DNA from: Malaya genurostris
Lineage: Eukaryota; Arthropoda; Insecta; Diptera; Culicidae
Length of the DNA: 64,000 nucleotides
NCBI RefSeq assembly: GCF_030247185.1
Contig: NC_080570.1
Location: 76,933,132 to 76,997,131 of the forward strand
Reading direction: 5' to 3'
Positions within the stretch are counted from its first letter, which is position 1; each line of letters starts with the position of its first letter. Made by a program: the position numbers and the translations under genes. The notes beneath the pieces were generated by a model that was given only the letters and a program-made list of their open reading frames with translations, was not told the DNA's origin and made no database searches. This document shows positions 11,042-23,327 of the stretch, in pieces.

Positions 11042-12419
11042 AACTCTGGATACGTGCCCCCGGTCGTAGGAGACTATTGGCTGGATCAACCGAGCAAAAA
11101 ATAAGATGATTTAGTTAGTTAGGGACACACAAATTAATCTTGCTCCCGGGCCCATTAATAGGTAAAAGCGACGCTGATCTATAGCCATAAATTTGCATAT
11201 GAACATTTCCTCTGAGACCAATCGTTGTTGAGGTATTTGAACATGAAATTCAATGAGCTCTGTTTTTATCGCACCGGTTAATTTTCAAGCTTATTTGCGG
11301 ATATTTTTCCAAAGCATAATTTTTGTGCCAATAAAAATTGTAATTGTGTAACCGATCTGGCAAATAATCACTATCGAGAGAAAAAAGAAGAACAGAAAGT
11401 CTGCATAGGAAGGAATCTAAAAATGACAGAAAAGGGCGCTTTTTGTTGGCTTCGCTTGACTGAAGCTCCAAATTGCCCAACCAGTGCTATAAAACATTCT
11501 TAGGTGGAAATTATGACCGAACATACAGTATACGTAGGACGGCATAACATACGTGTGCCACAGGACCAGTGCAATTTGTCAAGCGTGAAGTGAAGTATTA
11601 GCCATTTTGCCGGTTTTTATTGCCAGTAAAATTCACTGAGGCAGCAGCATTTAATGTTTGAGGAACACTCAAAGCCGAACACTAAGATAGCAGCAAATCT
11701 AAATCGAATGTTGTGGTCAGTATTCGATTGAAATTGAGTTTCGACTTGCAAGTATTCTTAGAGTTAGTAGGTCCATTGCACTATAGCTAATCCATTATCA
11801 TTGCTTTACATTTTCCAGAATTCAAGAATTAGTGTTCGTGAAAAATTCTGAAAAGCTTTACTTCAAGTTGAATGCAAACCATCGTCTTTAAATTTATTTT
11901 GAATTCAATTCTAGAAACCGATTAGTATTCAAGTTTATAATAGACTTTTGTCAACATTAGAAATTGTTCTCTAGTGTCAAAAGTCGATCCAGATATACCA
12001 ATCGTTCAAATAATTGGAATGAAAGTAACCTTAGCAGACAAAATCAGCATCATATCAACATTGGATTAAGATTCGAATTTTTTCACATATCACTACTCGG
12101 ATTGCTCGTTCAGCGATACGGTTTGTTTATTAAATTATTAAGACTCACTTCTTAATTTAGCTATAAAGACTAACTTTTTACTTTGGCTTACAGAAACATC
12201 GAGATTTTCAGTCTTGTGCAATGAACTATTTAAAAAAATGGCTGTGCCTCTACAGACATAATACACACATCATGTACACATATACTGAGGCTCATAAGAG
12301 AATAAATTCCTAAGTTCATGGCATAATTGTATAAGTATTTCATTACGACATCCTTTCCGAATTTAATATGTTATGAATACGGAAAAATATTCTCAATATA
12401 TTGTAAATTTAACACTCAC

Positions 12420-12703
12420 TAATCTAGTTTCAATATCCATGTCAATCTTAGCACGATGTTTCCGTCGCGTTCTTCCCAGAACGGGTGTGCACAGGAAAGC
12501 ATCTGAGCTGCGACGTTCCGATCCATCCCGACCCACGAGCCGATCCATTTCGGCCATTGCCGAAACGGGTGTCTTGGCGGCAGCATCGTACAGCTCTTGC
12601 AGTGTTTCCGAGCGTGTTTTCGCAGTGAACAGACCAGTTTCGATGGGATGTTTCGCAGTGTAGTGAGTTTTGATTTGAGCGAATGTTATAAGGTCACTTT
12701 CGG
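12420..12703 (-). CDS. SCAR/WAVE-like protein, exon 2 (second half of SCAR homology domain)
   Basis: The exon has an acceptor (TTTACAG at 12710-12704) and a donor (GTGAGT at 12419-12414). It begins with two bases of a split codon, exactly complementing the phase 1 end of exon 1, and is open for 94 codons. The translation reads (P)ESDLITFAQIKTHY and then GLFTAKTRSETLQELYD, closely resembling the WAVE stretch LFDRKTLPIPLQETYD; an RDG a little later recalls the WAVE YRDDGK. The C-terminal part (GRTRRKHRAK) is basic, as in the WAVE basic region, but the usual KFYTDPxYFF block is not recognisable. The exon ends in phase 0. It lies about 48 kb downstream of exon 1. An isolated reading could mistake the THYTAKHP segment for half a C2H2 zinc finger; the phase match and WAVE-like residues argue otherwise. 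Confidence 0.68.
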
Positions 12704-13029
12704 CTGTAAATGAGAAGAAAACAAAATAATAATTTAGAATCATATCATACAATTTGAAAAGGAGAAAAGGTTGGTATAATTTATAGTTGAGGTTTAAAGA
12801 ATATGAATCTAGAACAAATTGTATTTGAAAGCGTTCGAACATTTAAACTTAAAATTAGTTTACAACTTTAGATATAGATTGATAGGAACGTTATACCGAA
12901 CAGTTTTGTTTGCGTATGGCTCGGTTCACGATAGACAAAACGAACTAGACGCAGTTCATATTTACTCTGTCATAGCGAAGCTTATCTTTAAGATGCTTAA
13001 ATTAATACCAAGTCAAGTCAACCGGCCAG

Positions 13030-14035
13030 ACCATGCATTAGGTTATCAGTTTGTGTCAATACACCTCGGTAATCATTTGTCATGACACTTTCAGGCACTT
13101 GAAAATTGATACGCTCATTTCAAAACAGGGGCAAGTGCATTTGATAAGGATTCAGTCACGATAGCAAGTAAATGTTGATGCATGTTTTTTTACTCTACTG
13201 TACCGAAATTAGAAACAAACGAATTCAGGTGTAGGCTCCCGGCCGAGCGGTGGCGGGTGGCAGAATAACGAAGATGACGTTTCTTTTAGTTCTATACGGA
13301 GTAATACCACGAAATTCACCTTTTTTCTGAGTTTATAGTTTATCTTTTTATGCTTTTCACTTAACAGCTACTTATTCTCAATAGTGCAGGATTAGGCTGT
13401 TTTGGGAGTTCTTTCCCACAATCTAACAAAAGTCACTAACGATTGTTAATAAGGCTAACACTTCACGCAGTCTCACTAAGTTCGGCGTATCATTAAGTTT
13501 ACGCACATATGAACGTATGTCCTACTGCAGTACAATCTAGTGCATACTCCACTAGTTAGAAAATCTATTCACAACACTTCATGGTGATCTTAAACACTAC
13601 ACATGAATCTGTTAAATCTCTATTCATTACAGCAATTTTCACTTCTTTAGATGCCTTCCGAAAACATTATTTCTTGCTTGATTTTGAGGTCACTAGATAC
13701 TTGACCCTCACAATGCCCACTATGCATACTCCTACGGCTTACTGTATTACACTCCGAACTAGACTTAACTTTTCACTTAATTCTTCAGAAATTGAGTCTG
13801 GTCTGTGCTGAACCGAGCTGGGCTCTACTGAACTGAACTCTGATTTTTTCCGACTAGTGGTTTTTATGTTCCTAACATTTCACTAGCTGTTCGGCCTAAA
13901 CCCGAGACCATCGTGAACGTTACCGCGGTTGTCCGTGAAATTTCTTTGTTTACGCAGAGCACCTCAGTGTCGCGTAAACAAAAACTGCTGCGCCAATGCA
14001 ACCCAGCAAATTTGCTAAGGACGCTGCACAGGTAT
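13030..14035. other. Unassigned intronic stretch
   Basis: No coding exon or known element was recognised. The part 13370-14030 is less AT-rich than its surroundings and may be an old element, but no terminal repeats could be found. Confidence 0.2.
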
Positions 14036-14039
14036 GGTT

Positions 14040-14077
14040 TCTTTACTTTACTTTACTTTACTTTACTTTACTTTACT
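14040..14077 (+). repeat. (CTTTA)n microsatellite
   Basis: About seven uninterrupted CTTTA units. Confidence 0.95.
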
Positions 14078-14569
14078 GTGAAGCCATACACCTACTATTT
14101 TACCTAATGTTTACCGTTTTACATCTTGCGATAGATGTAAAATTTCCAGTGAAATATAAGCTCGCGATTCATCCTTGTCGTGTGATTGTATGAAAGTGAA
14201 AAATGGATGACGTAATTAAAGTGCAAACTATCTGTCATATTAAACGTTCTTGTCATCATGTCTGTATGCTTTTATTTCTTTTCTATTTTAAGTTCAAATT
14301 TTGTTGACAAAAAGGCTAGCAAAAATAAATTGTTACTCATAAAGGTCCGAGACGTTTGCAGTAAGACAGACATTGTTTGAATGATAATATATTTTATATT
14401 AGCTGAATAGTTATGCAGCTACACTGACAATGTGTTGCAGTATTCGATTTCTTAGAATCGATTTACAATCGATTAGCTACCAGAGGTTTTACAATTTAAT
14501 ATTTTATCTACACGAATTTTGGAATCACTTTACCTTTTTCATATGTTGACAGTGTTCAAAGGATTAGAA

Positions 14570-14950
14570 GCAAGATTTTTTATGGTTGTCATACACGTAT
14601 GACAGTCTTACTGCCATAACTTTTTCAACAAATGCCGGGTTGTATTGCTGTCTTCGAAGGTTTTCTTTCTAGTTAAATTTCCTATGAAAATAATCGATTT
14701 ACTGATTTTTAGAGTTTATAAATTCATCTCCAGCCGATTTTTTTTGTAAAAAATCAATTTTCCCATACTAAATCCCATACAAACTTTAAATTTCGGGCAC
14801 GAAAATATAGTTTCACCGATCGAGCTAAAATTTTGCATAGTTCTTATGGGGCTCAAAGGAAACACGAAAAGTTTGGTGGAGCGAGAAAATAAACCTTTTC
14901 GTCTTTTTCCCATACAACCTTGTCCCACCCTAGTGGACATGTTAATATGT
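14570..14950. repeat. Possible dispersed repeat of unknown class
   Basis: The segment contains TCCCATACAAACTTTAAAT and a second TTTTTCCCATACAACC about 130 bases on, a style I associate with multicopy mosquito repeats. No inverted repeats or coding capacity were seen, so the class is left open. Confidence 0.3.
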
Positions 14951-17900
14951 TTAAAACATAAGATTAAAGTGTGTGACTTTATGACATAAATCAATGTAAA
15001 AACATGTCAGTTGGAAGTGTTACCTTATTGATGTATTTATGCTTTCTCAATAAAATTTTTATTCTCGGACAATTGCGGTAATATTAAGTGTTTAATATAC
15101 GTATAAAATGGTTTAAACAAATGACTGCATCTTCGTGATCTGATTGCAACTGATTGAAACTGGAGTTGAACTACTAGTTTTTAGAGATTTTGAACAGCAA
15201 AGCAAAGTCTTTCTTTCTTTTTTGTTTCCTTTCTTTTGTATTAATTACTAAACATTTTTCAAATTCATCTCTCAACTTTTTGTGGATGGAACGAAAATTT
15301 AGATTATCGAATAGCGGTATTACTAAGAAATAAATAACTCATAAGATGTGTTTGTTAGCTTTTACAGATAATGAACCACCAAACAACATTATTCAGTTCA
15401 TGTATGATAAGAAATCAGTCGACGTAAAAAAAATAATATTTTTACAGTAAATTACAAAACATAGCTCGTGAATAATAAATCATATTTATCAAACTATTAG
15501 TTACTGGTGACATTTCAATAACGAACTGTGATGCATTCAATAGAAAGTGTAATTCACATGAAAACTAAGTATTAAATCCGTTGAAACCGAAGTATTTTCA
15601 TCAGTTTATAGTTGTTCGTCCAACTATTATATTGTAAGTGTCTAGCGAATTGAATATTAAGTGTGATGCATTTAGAATATATTCGCAGTTTCTTAGTGGT
15701 ATATCTATAAGTTCCAGTATAATCTCATTTAAATAATATTTAAGTGATTTACACTAGCAGTATAAATATCGAGACATATTCGGTGCCTGAAATTAAGTGT
15801 AAAACACTTCTGTACAAGGTGTCGATTTTTATCAGAGTATGTCTGAAATCATATTACAGTGTTTAACTGTGAATTAATTCATCAATGCGTCATCGATATT
15901 CAATTGTTAAAATTTGCGTTTTATTGGTTCAATTCAAGTGTGCAGATGTTAAAGTAGTTGATGGGCATCAGCTAGAGAGGTTTTAAACGGAATTATGTTG
16001 AAAACTAGGAACACAATTTACCATGAAACAGTATCTCAGGAACTGTTTTGCAGTTCGTTACGCAGTTTTTTTCCGGATGTTTCGCTATTCGCCATAATCC
16101 TGTTGAGGTTAGGATTAGAACCAATATGACAAGTTCGAATGTCATTATATTTCATTCTTATGAGTGAGCATGTTGATATCGAATGATTCGAACATAAGAA
16201 TAAAGTGTGTAACTTTATGACATAAATCATTGTCAAAACATGTTATTTTGAAGTGTCACCATAGTGATGTATAAATGTCACATCAATAATTTATATTTTC
16301 TCCGACAATTGCGGCAATATTAAGTGCCAAACACACAATAAAAAAGTTTTGAACAAAATGTCTAAATAAGTTTTGGATAAAATGGCTGCAAGAAAATTCG
16401 TGAACTGATTGAATCAAATTTTTCATCAAATGTCTCAGAAATTTTTCACTCAGTAAGTACATTCATTAAATTGCCGGTGAATTTTGATGAAAAACGATTC
16501 AGCAAAAGATTGTCTTTGTTTATTTTCTCAGAGTTGAGTTTATGAAACGAAAACTTAAATTAGTGATTGGCAAATTGTCGCAAAGCTGATTTACCTGTAG
16601 CGACACCTGCCAATGAAAAATGGAACCAAGAAAAGGAGGATTCTTTCGGAAATTTTCATATCGGCAGTAGTGATTTGCAACATTTTTATCGTTTATTCAA
16701 GAGTACAATAGATATTAGCAATAAAAGTACACTCGGAGTAGAAGAAAATCGATTTCAAAGTGATTACTACTACTTTTTCTAGTGTAAACTACGATTAAAC
16801 ATGGAAAATCTTCAGAAATGTATGAAATTGGGTAAGGTTAGGTTTTTTCGGACATTTTTTTAAAGAGAAACCAGTGTAACGTTGATTTCTCGAGTACTAG
16901 GATGTATTGCGATCGAGTACTATTTATATCGGATATTTGTTATTTCCAGACATTTGAAAAATGGTATCAAACCAAGTTTAATCACAGACTAACAGACAGG
17001 ACACTCAAATTAGATTCTTCAATCATCTTAACGGTCATTTCGAATATTCCTTTATTTGGGACAGTACTCACATGTGTCATGATGGCGCCACGTTACCCTA
17101 TCAAAAACATCCTGTCTGTCATCTAAACTGTGTTTATTTTTTCATTTACCAACAGAGTTGCCGTTCATACAGAATTACCTGTAGTGTATTGATTTGTATA
17201 TGTCCATGCGAATTTCATGCAGGATTCAGATTTAATACATATTGCCAAAACTATATACATAATTGTGCCTACTTCTCATCCTCCAACGCAATACAAAAAC
17301 GAACCCTTTTTGTTACAATATTTACAATATTTTCTGGTCTGCCACCACTTAATTTCGAGTGAAAACTACCAACATAATAGAAAATAGTCTAGATGAACAA
17401 CGTTGAGTCAAATAAACGGCTACCTTCCTACATTGCGAGAAAGTTAAATATATTATCAACGTAATCCAATAATTTATTGTGACGATTCATTTTCAAATAT
17501 TTTGATGAAATCAGGCATCCCTGCAAGCAGCTGATCGGTGTTGACAAACGAGGGGAAACCAACTAGTAAAAAAACTTTTACATAACACAAGGGGTGTACA
17601 GATAGTAAATAGTTCGCGCAGTACAATATAGGTGGAACTAGTGCATCACGAAAAATGATTTTTATAAGAATTTACTCATACTGTCATGTCTGTTAGTCTG
17701 TGGTTTAATGCTCTGTTCTGAATAAACAGTAGATTTCGCACAATGAACTAAGATCAACATTACCGCCTCAGAGTAAAAACTTTTTCTTCAACTTCTACTA
17801 TGATTTTTCAAATAAATTTGCCCGTTTTCATAAGAAATCGTTGAAAAGGTGGAGTAATTAGAAATTTTCCTACCGATTTGACAGCTCTTGCTGAAAGTAT

Positions 17901-18430
17901 CATCTCTAAACAAGCAGCGCCTCTACATTTCAGTTTTGCGACAATATGTTAATCAAAATTATGATCATAGCCCCGCAATCGGACGAGAAAGAAAACTGTC
18001 ACTTGCTGAAGCAGTCTTTTGAAAAAAAAATCACGAGATATCTTTTCATTCTAATTTGCATGATTCAAATAATGCTTGTGTTTGCTGGTAATGGAATTGT
18101 GGAAAGCCAAACAGAATAGTTCAATTCATTCAGGGGCTTCGTGTCTAACAACGATGATGATAGTCATCGTTTTACAATATATAGAATATAAAGTTAAATC
18201 GTAAAACTGCAATGCAATAAACTAAGTTTAGCAAATTATTTTAACCTTTATATTCAAATGATGACATTTTATTAACAAGCTTTCATGCATTTAATACGGA
18301 AATAGATTCTACATGAGAATTAAGTGCAAACTCAGCTAAAATTTAAGTATTTCAGTCAGTTTGTATGCACTTGTCTGACAAATCCAAGCCAACTGAATGT
18401 TAAGTGTCATACAATTAGAATCAATCTGCT
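14938..18430 (+). repeat. Diverged local duplications with repeated TTAAGTG motifs
   Basis: Segments around 14940-15100 and 16170-16350 share AAAGTGTGTGACTTTATGACATAAATCA-like text (split by differences) followed by GACAATTGCGG(T/C)AATATTAAGTG. Segments around 15530-15690 and 18300-18430 share a second pattern ending in GAAT(A)TTAAGTGT. The region is non-coding and AT-rich. Eight T(T/C)AAGTG motifs lie on the plus strand at 15084, 15658, 15740, 15793, 15934, 16320, 18320 and 18400. The remaining parts of 16400-19100 show no recognisable gene. Confidence 0.55.
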
Positions 18431-19121
18431 GTTTGCTAGTCGAAGTCGAGTTTCGAAAAACAAAGGACGAATATTCTACATTTAGGCGAGGCACAATATC
18501 TTCGTGAAAATATTTTTTTTTTATCTTTGCAATGTTGTAAACTTAAATTCAGCAGCAATCTATGCGATTTTCAGGTTTAAATTGAACTGCTATTTCCTTA
18601 TAGCGCTTTAAGTTGAACTGCAAGGTAGACACCAAATGTTTCGCTATGAAGCATTAGCAGCTGGTCCTAAACTGTATGATCCTGGCTCCACCTCTTACGC
18701 ATGTTTGTAGTGGGAGGCTTATTTCTTTATTACTATTTATTTATTTTATTTATTGTGGATATCTATTCTAGTACATTAAATAGTGTACATCGTTACATCA
18801 TTTTTCCGCGTATGTTCATCATCGTACATATTGCCATCACTTTATGATATTTCTTGGTACTCTCATTCCTTCTTTTTTCCTTCACTATTCTATAAGTTTT
18901 TGTCATACAAAATCGTGCAGAGATATTCAAACACTTTAAGATTATTAGTTAGCTTTGTATCAGCCCAGTGAACAGTTTGTATCCAGCGTAAAATAGTGAA
19001 ATAAGTCTCCTGCTCGTCTGGTTTTGGAGCAATGGATATCTCTCGCATATACAACTGTATTGAGGTATTGAGAAGTTATTACATTTTGTATGTTTCTGCG
19101 GAATCCATACGAGAGCAAATA

Positions 19122-19797
19122 AGGAGTGTATCGAAAATAAGCTATCCACATACATTTGTGTTGTACGCATGTATTTGTGATAGTTTTTTATGCTCAGATC
19201 ACAGCATGCTGTGCGTTTGGCTGTCAGCTTTCGTTTGTTTACTTGTTTGTGCGGTTGAAATTCTGCGTTTTCAAAATGTCGCGTATTGAAAAGGAAGTGA
19301 AAATTAAGGTTCTGGACACATGGCTAAATGAGAATGGTATTATTATGCAAAAATTGACGAAACGGTTCAGAATTCTACATGCCAGTGTTAAAACCATCAT
19401 TAATAAGTTTGGAGAACACTATTCGTTGGATGAGCTACCAGGAAGAGGCAGAAAACCCGGAAAAATATCAATCCACCAAATTGCCCTCAGCTTCGACCCA
19501 TCGAACGTAACTGGGCAATCATGAAGAGGGTCTTCAAGAAGGCTGGTAAGGCAGCTGGGAGCATGCAGGAGTTCAAAAAAAAATTGGGCTCAAGCGTCCA
19601 AAAAATGCGATGCAACACTTGTCCGGAACTTGATGAAGAGCGTTCGAAAATTAGTGAAGAAATAACTTAAATTTCATCCAGTTTTCATTATGATCAAGTT
19701 TAACCTCGTACAATAAAGGATCAATTTTAATAAAATATCGTTTTTTATCATAATTTGAAAGAAAAATTTGTGGATAGCTTATTTTCGATACACTGCT
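19122..19797 (+). mobile_element. Tc1/mariner-type element with deleted core (676 bp)
   Basis: Inverted terminal repeats of 29 bp (beginning AGGAGTGTATCGAAAATAAG at 19122, its complement ending at 19797) differ at one position and are flanked by TA on both sides. Inside, an ATG at 19276 opens a transposase N-terminus with helix-turn-helix character and a GRGRKPG hook-like motif. Near 19473 the sequence jumps to the transposase C-terminus (PNCPQLRPIERNWAIMKR) and ends with NLMKSVRKLVKK and TAA after one further frame slip. The first two catalytic aspartates are missing, so this is a deletion derivative that could move only in trans. Confidence 0.88.
19276..19667 (+). pseudogene. Core-deleted Tc1-type transposase
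   Basis: The N-terminal DNA-binding part (MSRIEKEVKIK...) is joined to a C-terminal remnant with the RPIE catalytic glutamate region. The join is out of frame, and a further slip occurs at a run of nine A residues near 19577. No functional product is expected. Confidence 0.75.
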
Positions 19798-19799
19798 TA

Positions 19800-22700
19800 A
19801 TTATATTTCGTTGGTGACAAACTTTTTTCATAGCAAGTGCAGTTATTTGTTTTCATTTTAAGTAGTAATCGTTCACTTATGTCAATTTTGTCGACGGTCA
19901 CTAAACATATGCAATTTCTACTGCATTCTTAAAAACGATGACCGTTTCGAAACATACAGTTATTAATGCACTTTCTCATTGAATCCAATCACTTTTATTT
20001 CTTTTGAAAAGATTAGAGAACTATCGTTCTTTAAAATAAGAACTGTTGTTCACTCATATTTCCAGAAGAACTAGTTCTTTGGTTATACTCGTTGTAGACT
20101 CTTGATCTTACTTTGAAGTATCGGCATTTTAGCTATTGTTACTTGGAAGAAGATAGTATAGTAGTACACCATCATTTTGTTGTCACATATGAAAGAGCTA
20201 ACGTCGTTTTTATATCGTTTATATACAACATAAACTGGTTCAAGATGGTTCTTTCTATATTAGAGCATAAAAGTACTCCAATACACTTTTTTTGGTCAGA
20301 CTATAGACTATAGAAGAATCTATAGTAGAAATAAGATCATTTTTGCATCTTCTAGATCAATCGAAATATATGGGCATGTTTTCTCGCACCAGAAGGTATG
20401 CAACCCATTAATTAAACATAAGAGATAAGATTTTGCATTTGTATATCATTTCAAAATATATACTTGATAAGAACAACAAATCTACAAACAATGTGAATGA
20501 AAATTGCTATGTATCATCATACCTCCGGTCACGTGTCAAATACCTGCAATTGGAATCATGCATGAGTGAACTGAGTACATGCCAACGCTTGTGTCTCGCA
20601 TGAGTTGCTGACACGTCATCATGTAAGAGAATTGTACCTATTTTCATTTCATTAGTCGAGATCCTTACTGTCTTTGAGACACCATCCTTACTGTCTTTGT
20701 TTCAGTTCTAAGAACCATTATTACAACGAGATTCATGTCAAAATTGAAATCAACTCTATAAAAAGTCTAAACAGAGGAATTGATAAGAGTAAGGATGCTA
20801 AGATTCTGTTAATTTTCATAATTGAAATTTTTGGGTTGATTTGTTTTGTATTGCATTTAATCTTCATCTCATTTCACACTATGACACAATTTTGGGTGAG
20901 ATACAACAGCAAGTGGTTTCCCGCTACGATATGCCAGGCAAGCTGGCAAGCCCTCATTTGTAAAACAAATGACCAACAATGCTTTGGAGCGGAACAGTTT
21001 TAAATCATCCTGTGAAGTATGCATATGGTTTCTCTACATACATAGCTTCTCATTTACTTACTGGGCAATAAAACGCTCGTATGGAGTAGTGTAACAACTG
21101 AACCGTTTTTGACTGGTTTTTATTGAAATATGGTTGTGGTGCAATATACACTTTCCAAATTATCTAAAGTGAATTTAAGTCGTAAAGATAAATAAACATT
21201 TGCCGGGTTCCAGGCGGATCGACCGTTTGGGATCAGATGTTAAATCGGATTTTTTCCTTTGTTTTTGACACACGGGTCGCGGCTATGCATCACCGAAACG
21301 AACGAGGTCGTTAACTCGCAAGAGAAAAGAACACTTGTTATATCGGGGGGAGTCTGTTTATGGGGCAGCAAGATTGGAAATATTGTTGCATTGAATAACA
21401 TAGGAGGAAAATGCCATCATCAGAAGCGAAGACCAATGTATTGGAAGGAAATGAAAGAAAATGAGAAAAAACGACTGATGCTATGCCATTTTTGTGAGCT
21501 TGTCCACGACGCGGCGGTGACAAAATAAACCGTTGGTTCGAAAAAGGTACGTGCGGGGTAAAATGGGATATGCTATTATAGTGGCACATCAAAACACTGG
21601 AGATGAAAGCGAAGATGTGTATAGAGACCCCAGTTGTCCTTATGAAATATGCCAAGATATGCTGAGTAGTAGCAGTAACTCATGGCAGTTTGCGATTGCA
21701 ACATTATCGATTCAGGCAGTGAAGAAGTATTCCCATTTTTATGCTGCGCTAGCCGGTTTTACTCCTGATCTGACCGTATATAGCAAGTACGGGTTTGGAG
21801 ATACTAACTGTGCTGTGAGGTGAATTTTTTAGATATTGTTTGTTGTTTGTGCTCGTTTTTTCATGTCTACCTTTCTCATAGCAAGACGGTGGCAGGCCAC
21901 AATTAACTAGCTTAAGTGTAGATTACGGTTCCTTTCCAAAACCTGTTTGCCCTCGATGGTTGCTGGTGCGCGAATGATGATAAGACCAACAGCTTTTGAG
22001 CCAATTTTAGGGAGGATAAAATTTGGAAGTAATTTTTCATTTTTACGCACGTACTGAATGTTTTATTTTTTGAAACACAATTATACCGATACCGAAACCT
22101 TTCATCGTCGATATGTTCAATCTACAATTAGATGAAACATTGCGCTCAATAATTCGTCCATATGTCGCACACTTCACGGTTCGATAAAATCACTACGTCC
22201 ACATGGTTTCCTGTAAGGTATACGAATTGGCCTTCTGGTCTAAAACTCTTGTTCGGCTCGCGCACGTTCCTTTCATCATCGAGCGCGTTTTCTTGCTAAA
22301 AATAGTGTTATATTTCGAGCGGAAGGGGGGTACAGCACATCGGGATAAATCATGTGTCATTGTCGCGTAGCTTTCCCGTGAGACATGTTTATGTCGGAAT
22401 GTGTCCCGTTTTGCTTCACTCGTTCCATGGTCTTACGAGATACTGAACAATTCTCACGATCGTATCATGGAACTCAACCAACTATGATAGGGAACGAAAA
22501 TAGACTAGAAGATCCGTTTGCATGCAAAACACGAGAAACTCGTTGTAATAGTCTTATAATTAGGGTTATGGCGATTCCGAAAATAGTACACATGTAGTTG
22601 AGGAAGCTGTTGGAAAGTGTGAATCTATGGAATAGGTGTTTTATTCTATCCGAATGAAATGAGATAATGATAAAGTTCGTAATATACTGCTGATACTTCT

Positions 22701-23012
22701 ACCGTCGAAGAAAACTTAGATTCTAGTTCTTTGGTAAACTTGGAACTGTGTATCTTCAAAAAAAAAACTTCCTTAATCAATAAATGTATGTACCGTCTGA
22801 TTTAATACAAACAACTGTATTTGTACAAACATCACTTTCATTTCCCAACGTCCTGCAAGAAAACAAAGATCAAGTCAGAGTAAACGCGACACAAAAATAG
22901 TCCTCCTTAACTCTGACACAAGCTAAGGATATCTATTTTCCAAGAAAATTGCTCGAAAACACATTTGCCAGTGCTCTTCGGAAGCCTCGGTGCGCATTGT
23001 CGGGTAAGTTAC
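19800..23012. other. Unassigned intronic stretch
   Basis: Open frames at 21259-21528 and 21533-21823 are adjacent but show no recognisable domain, no splice sites and no coding-like composition, so they are not called. The sequence between 20000 and 21200 is AT-rich and unremarkable. Confidence 0.2.
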
Positions 23013-23316
23013 TGTTGTATCTTGTGTGTGGTGGTTGGACAGCAGAGAACTGTATTTGCGTGTCCTTACAGACAAGTAATAAATAGACTCATTTTAAAAC
23101 TGAACTACTATACTTTAATACTTAATAAAGACATACTACACAAGACACAATAAAAGAAGTTGTCTGTTCTATTAGACAACCGTTCTGAATTTCTTTCTAG
23201 CCGGACTGGCGGTAATCTACTGACAGCAACATATGCGTCAACGCAGTGGCAGCATAACTGTCACTCGAGAGCATAATGGCAGTGTAGCCAGTATTGCCGT
23301 TTGGTTGGCTGCAACA
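23013..23316 (-). repeat. 3' LTR (304 bp)
   Basis: This LTR begins TGTTGTATCTTGTGTG and ends GGCTGCAACA on the plus strand. It is matched by the copy at 26230-26516 except for about 17 extra bases near 23028 and a few substitutions. Confidence 0.93.
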
Positions 23317-23327
23317 TCTCCGCTCTT
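23317..23327 (-). other. Polypurine tract
   Basis: On the element strand AAGAGCGGAGA directly precedes the 3' LTR, where plus-strand DNA synthesis is primed in LTR elements. Confidence 0.7.

Larger units (their letters stand above)
8990..11100 (+). mobile_element. 5'-truncated, decayed LINE copy (RT end and RNase H), interrupted
   Basis: This is a relative of the LINE at 43.7-45.7 kb. Homology begins near 9003 with WGAHPEDL and runs through EYGCVCFRSAAN to the RNase H domain: YTDGS near 9540, AELAAVHY near 9645, TDSLSAIE near 10410, and HCSIPGNERADIL near 10550. It ends with the CACGEGYRDSDHVVWTC cluster and a stop at 11041. Damage includes a TGA near 9155, frameshift and stops near 10505, and a 687-bp insertion. 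The 3' end is unclear; sequence after about 11100 is not recognisable. Confidence 0.8.
1359..12419 (-). other. Inferred intron 2 of the SCAR-like gene (about 11 kb)
   Basis: The stretch between the donor of exon 2 and the acceptor of exon 3 carries a large LINE in the same orientation as the gene, a truncated LINE in the opposite orientation and a nested DNA transposon. No additional host exon was recognised between 11100 and 12419, which is AT-rich and unassigned. Confidence 0.5.

Noticed and set aside
12373..12663. 96-codon plus-strand frame overlapping exon 2
   Set aside because: It is the antisense shadow of exon 2; the minus strand has both splice sites and the WAVE-like residues.
12640..12703. 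C2H2 zinc finger half in exon 2 (THYTAKHP)
   Set aside because: The Cys pair would have to come from the previous exon, but exon 1 provides none; the WAVE-like reading explains the exon better.
21259..21823. Two adjacent plus-strand open frames of 89 and 96 codons
   Set aside because: No recognisable domain, no splice sites, and stops in between; likely chance.
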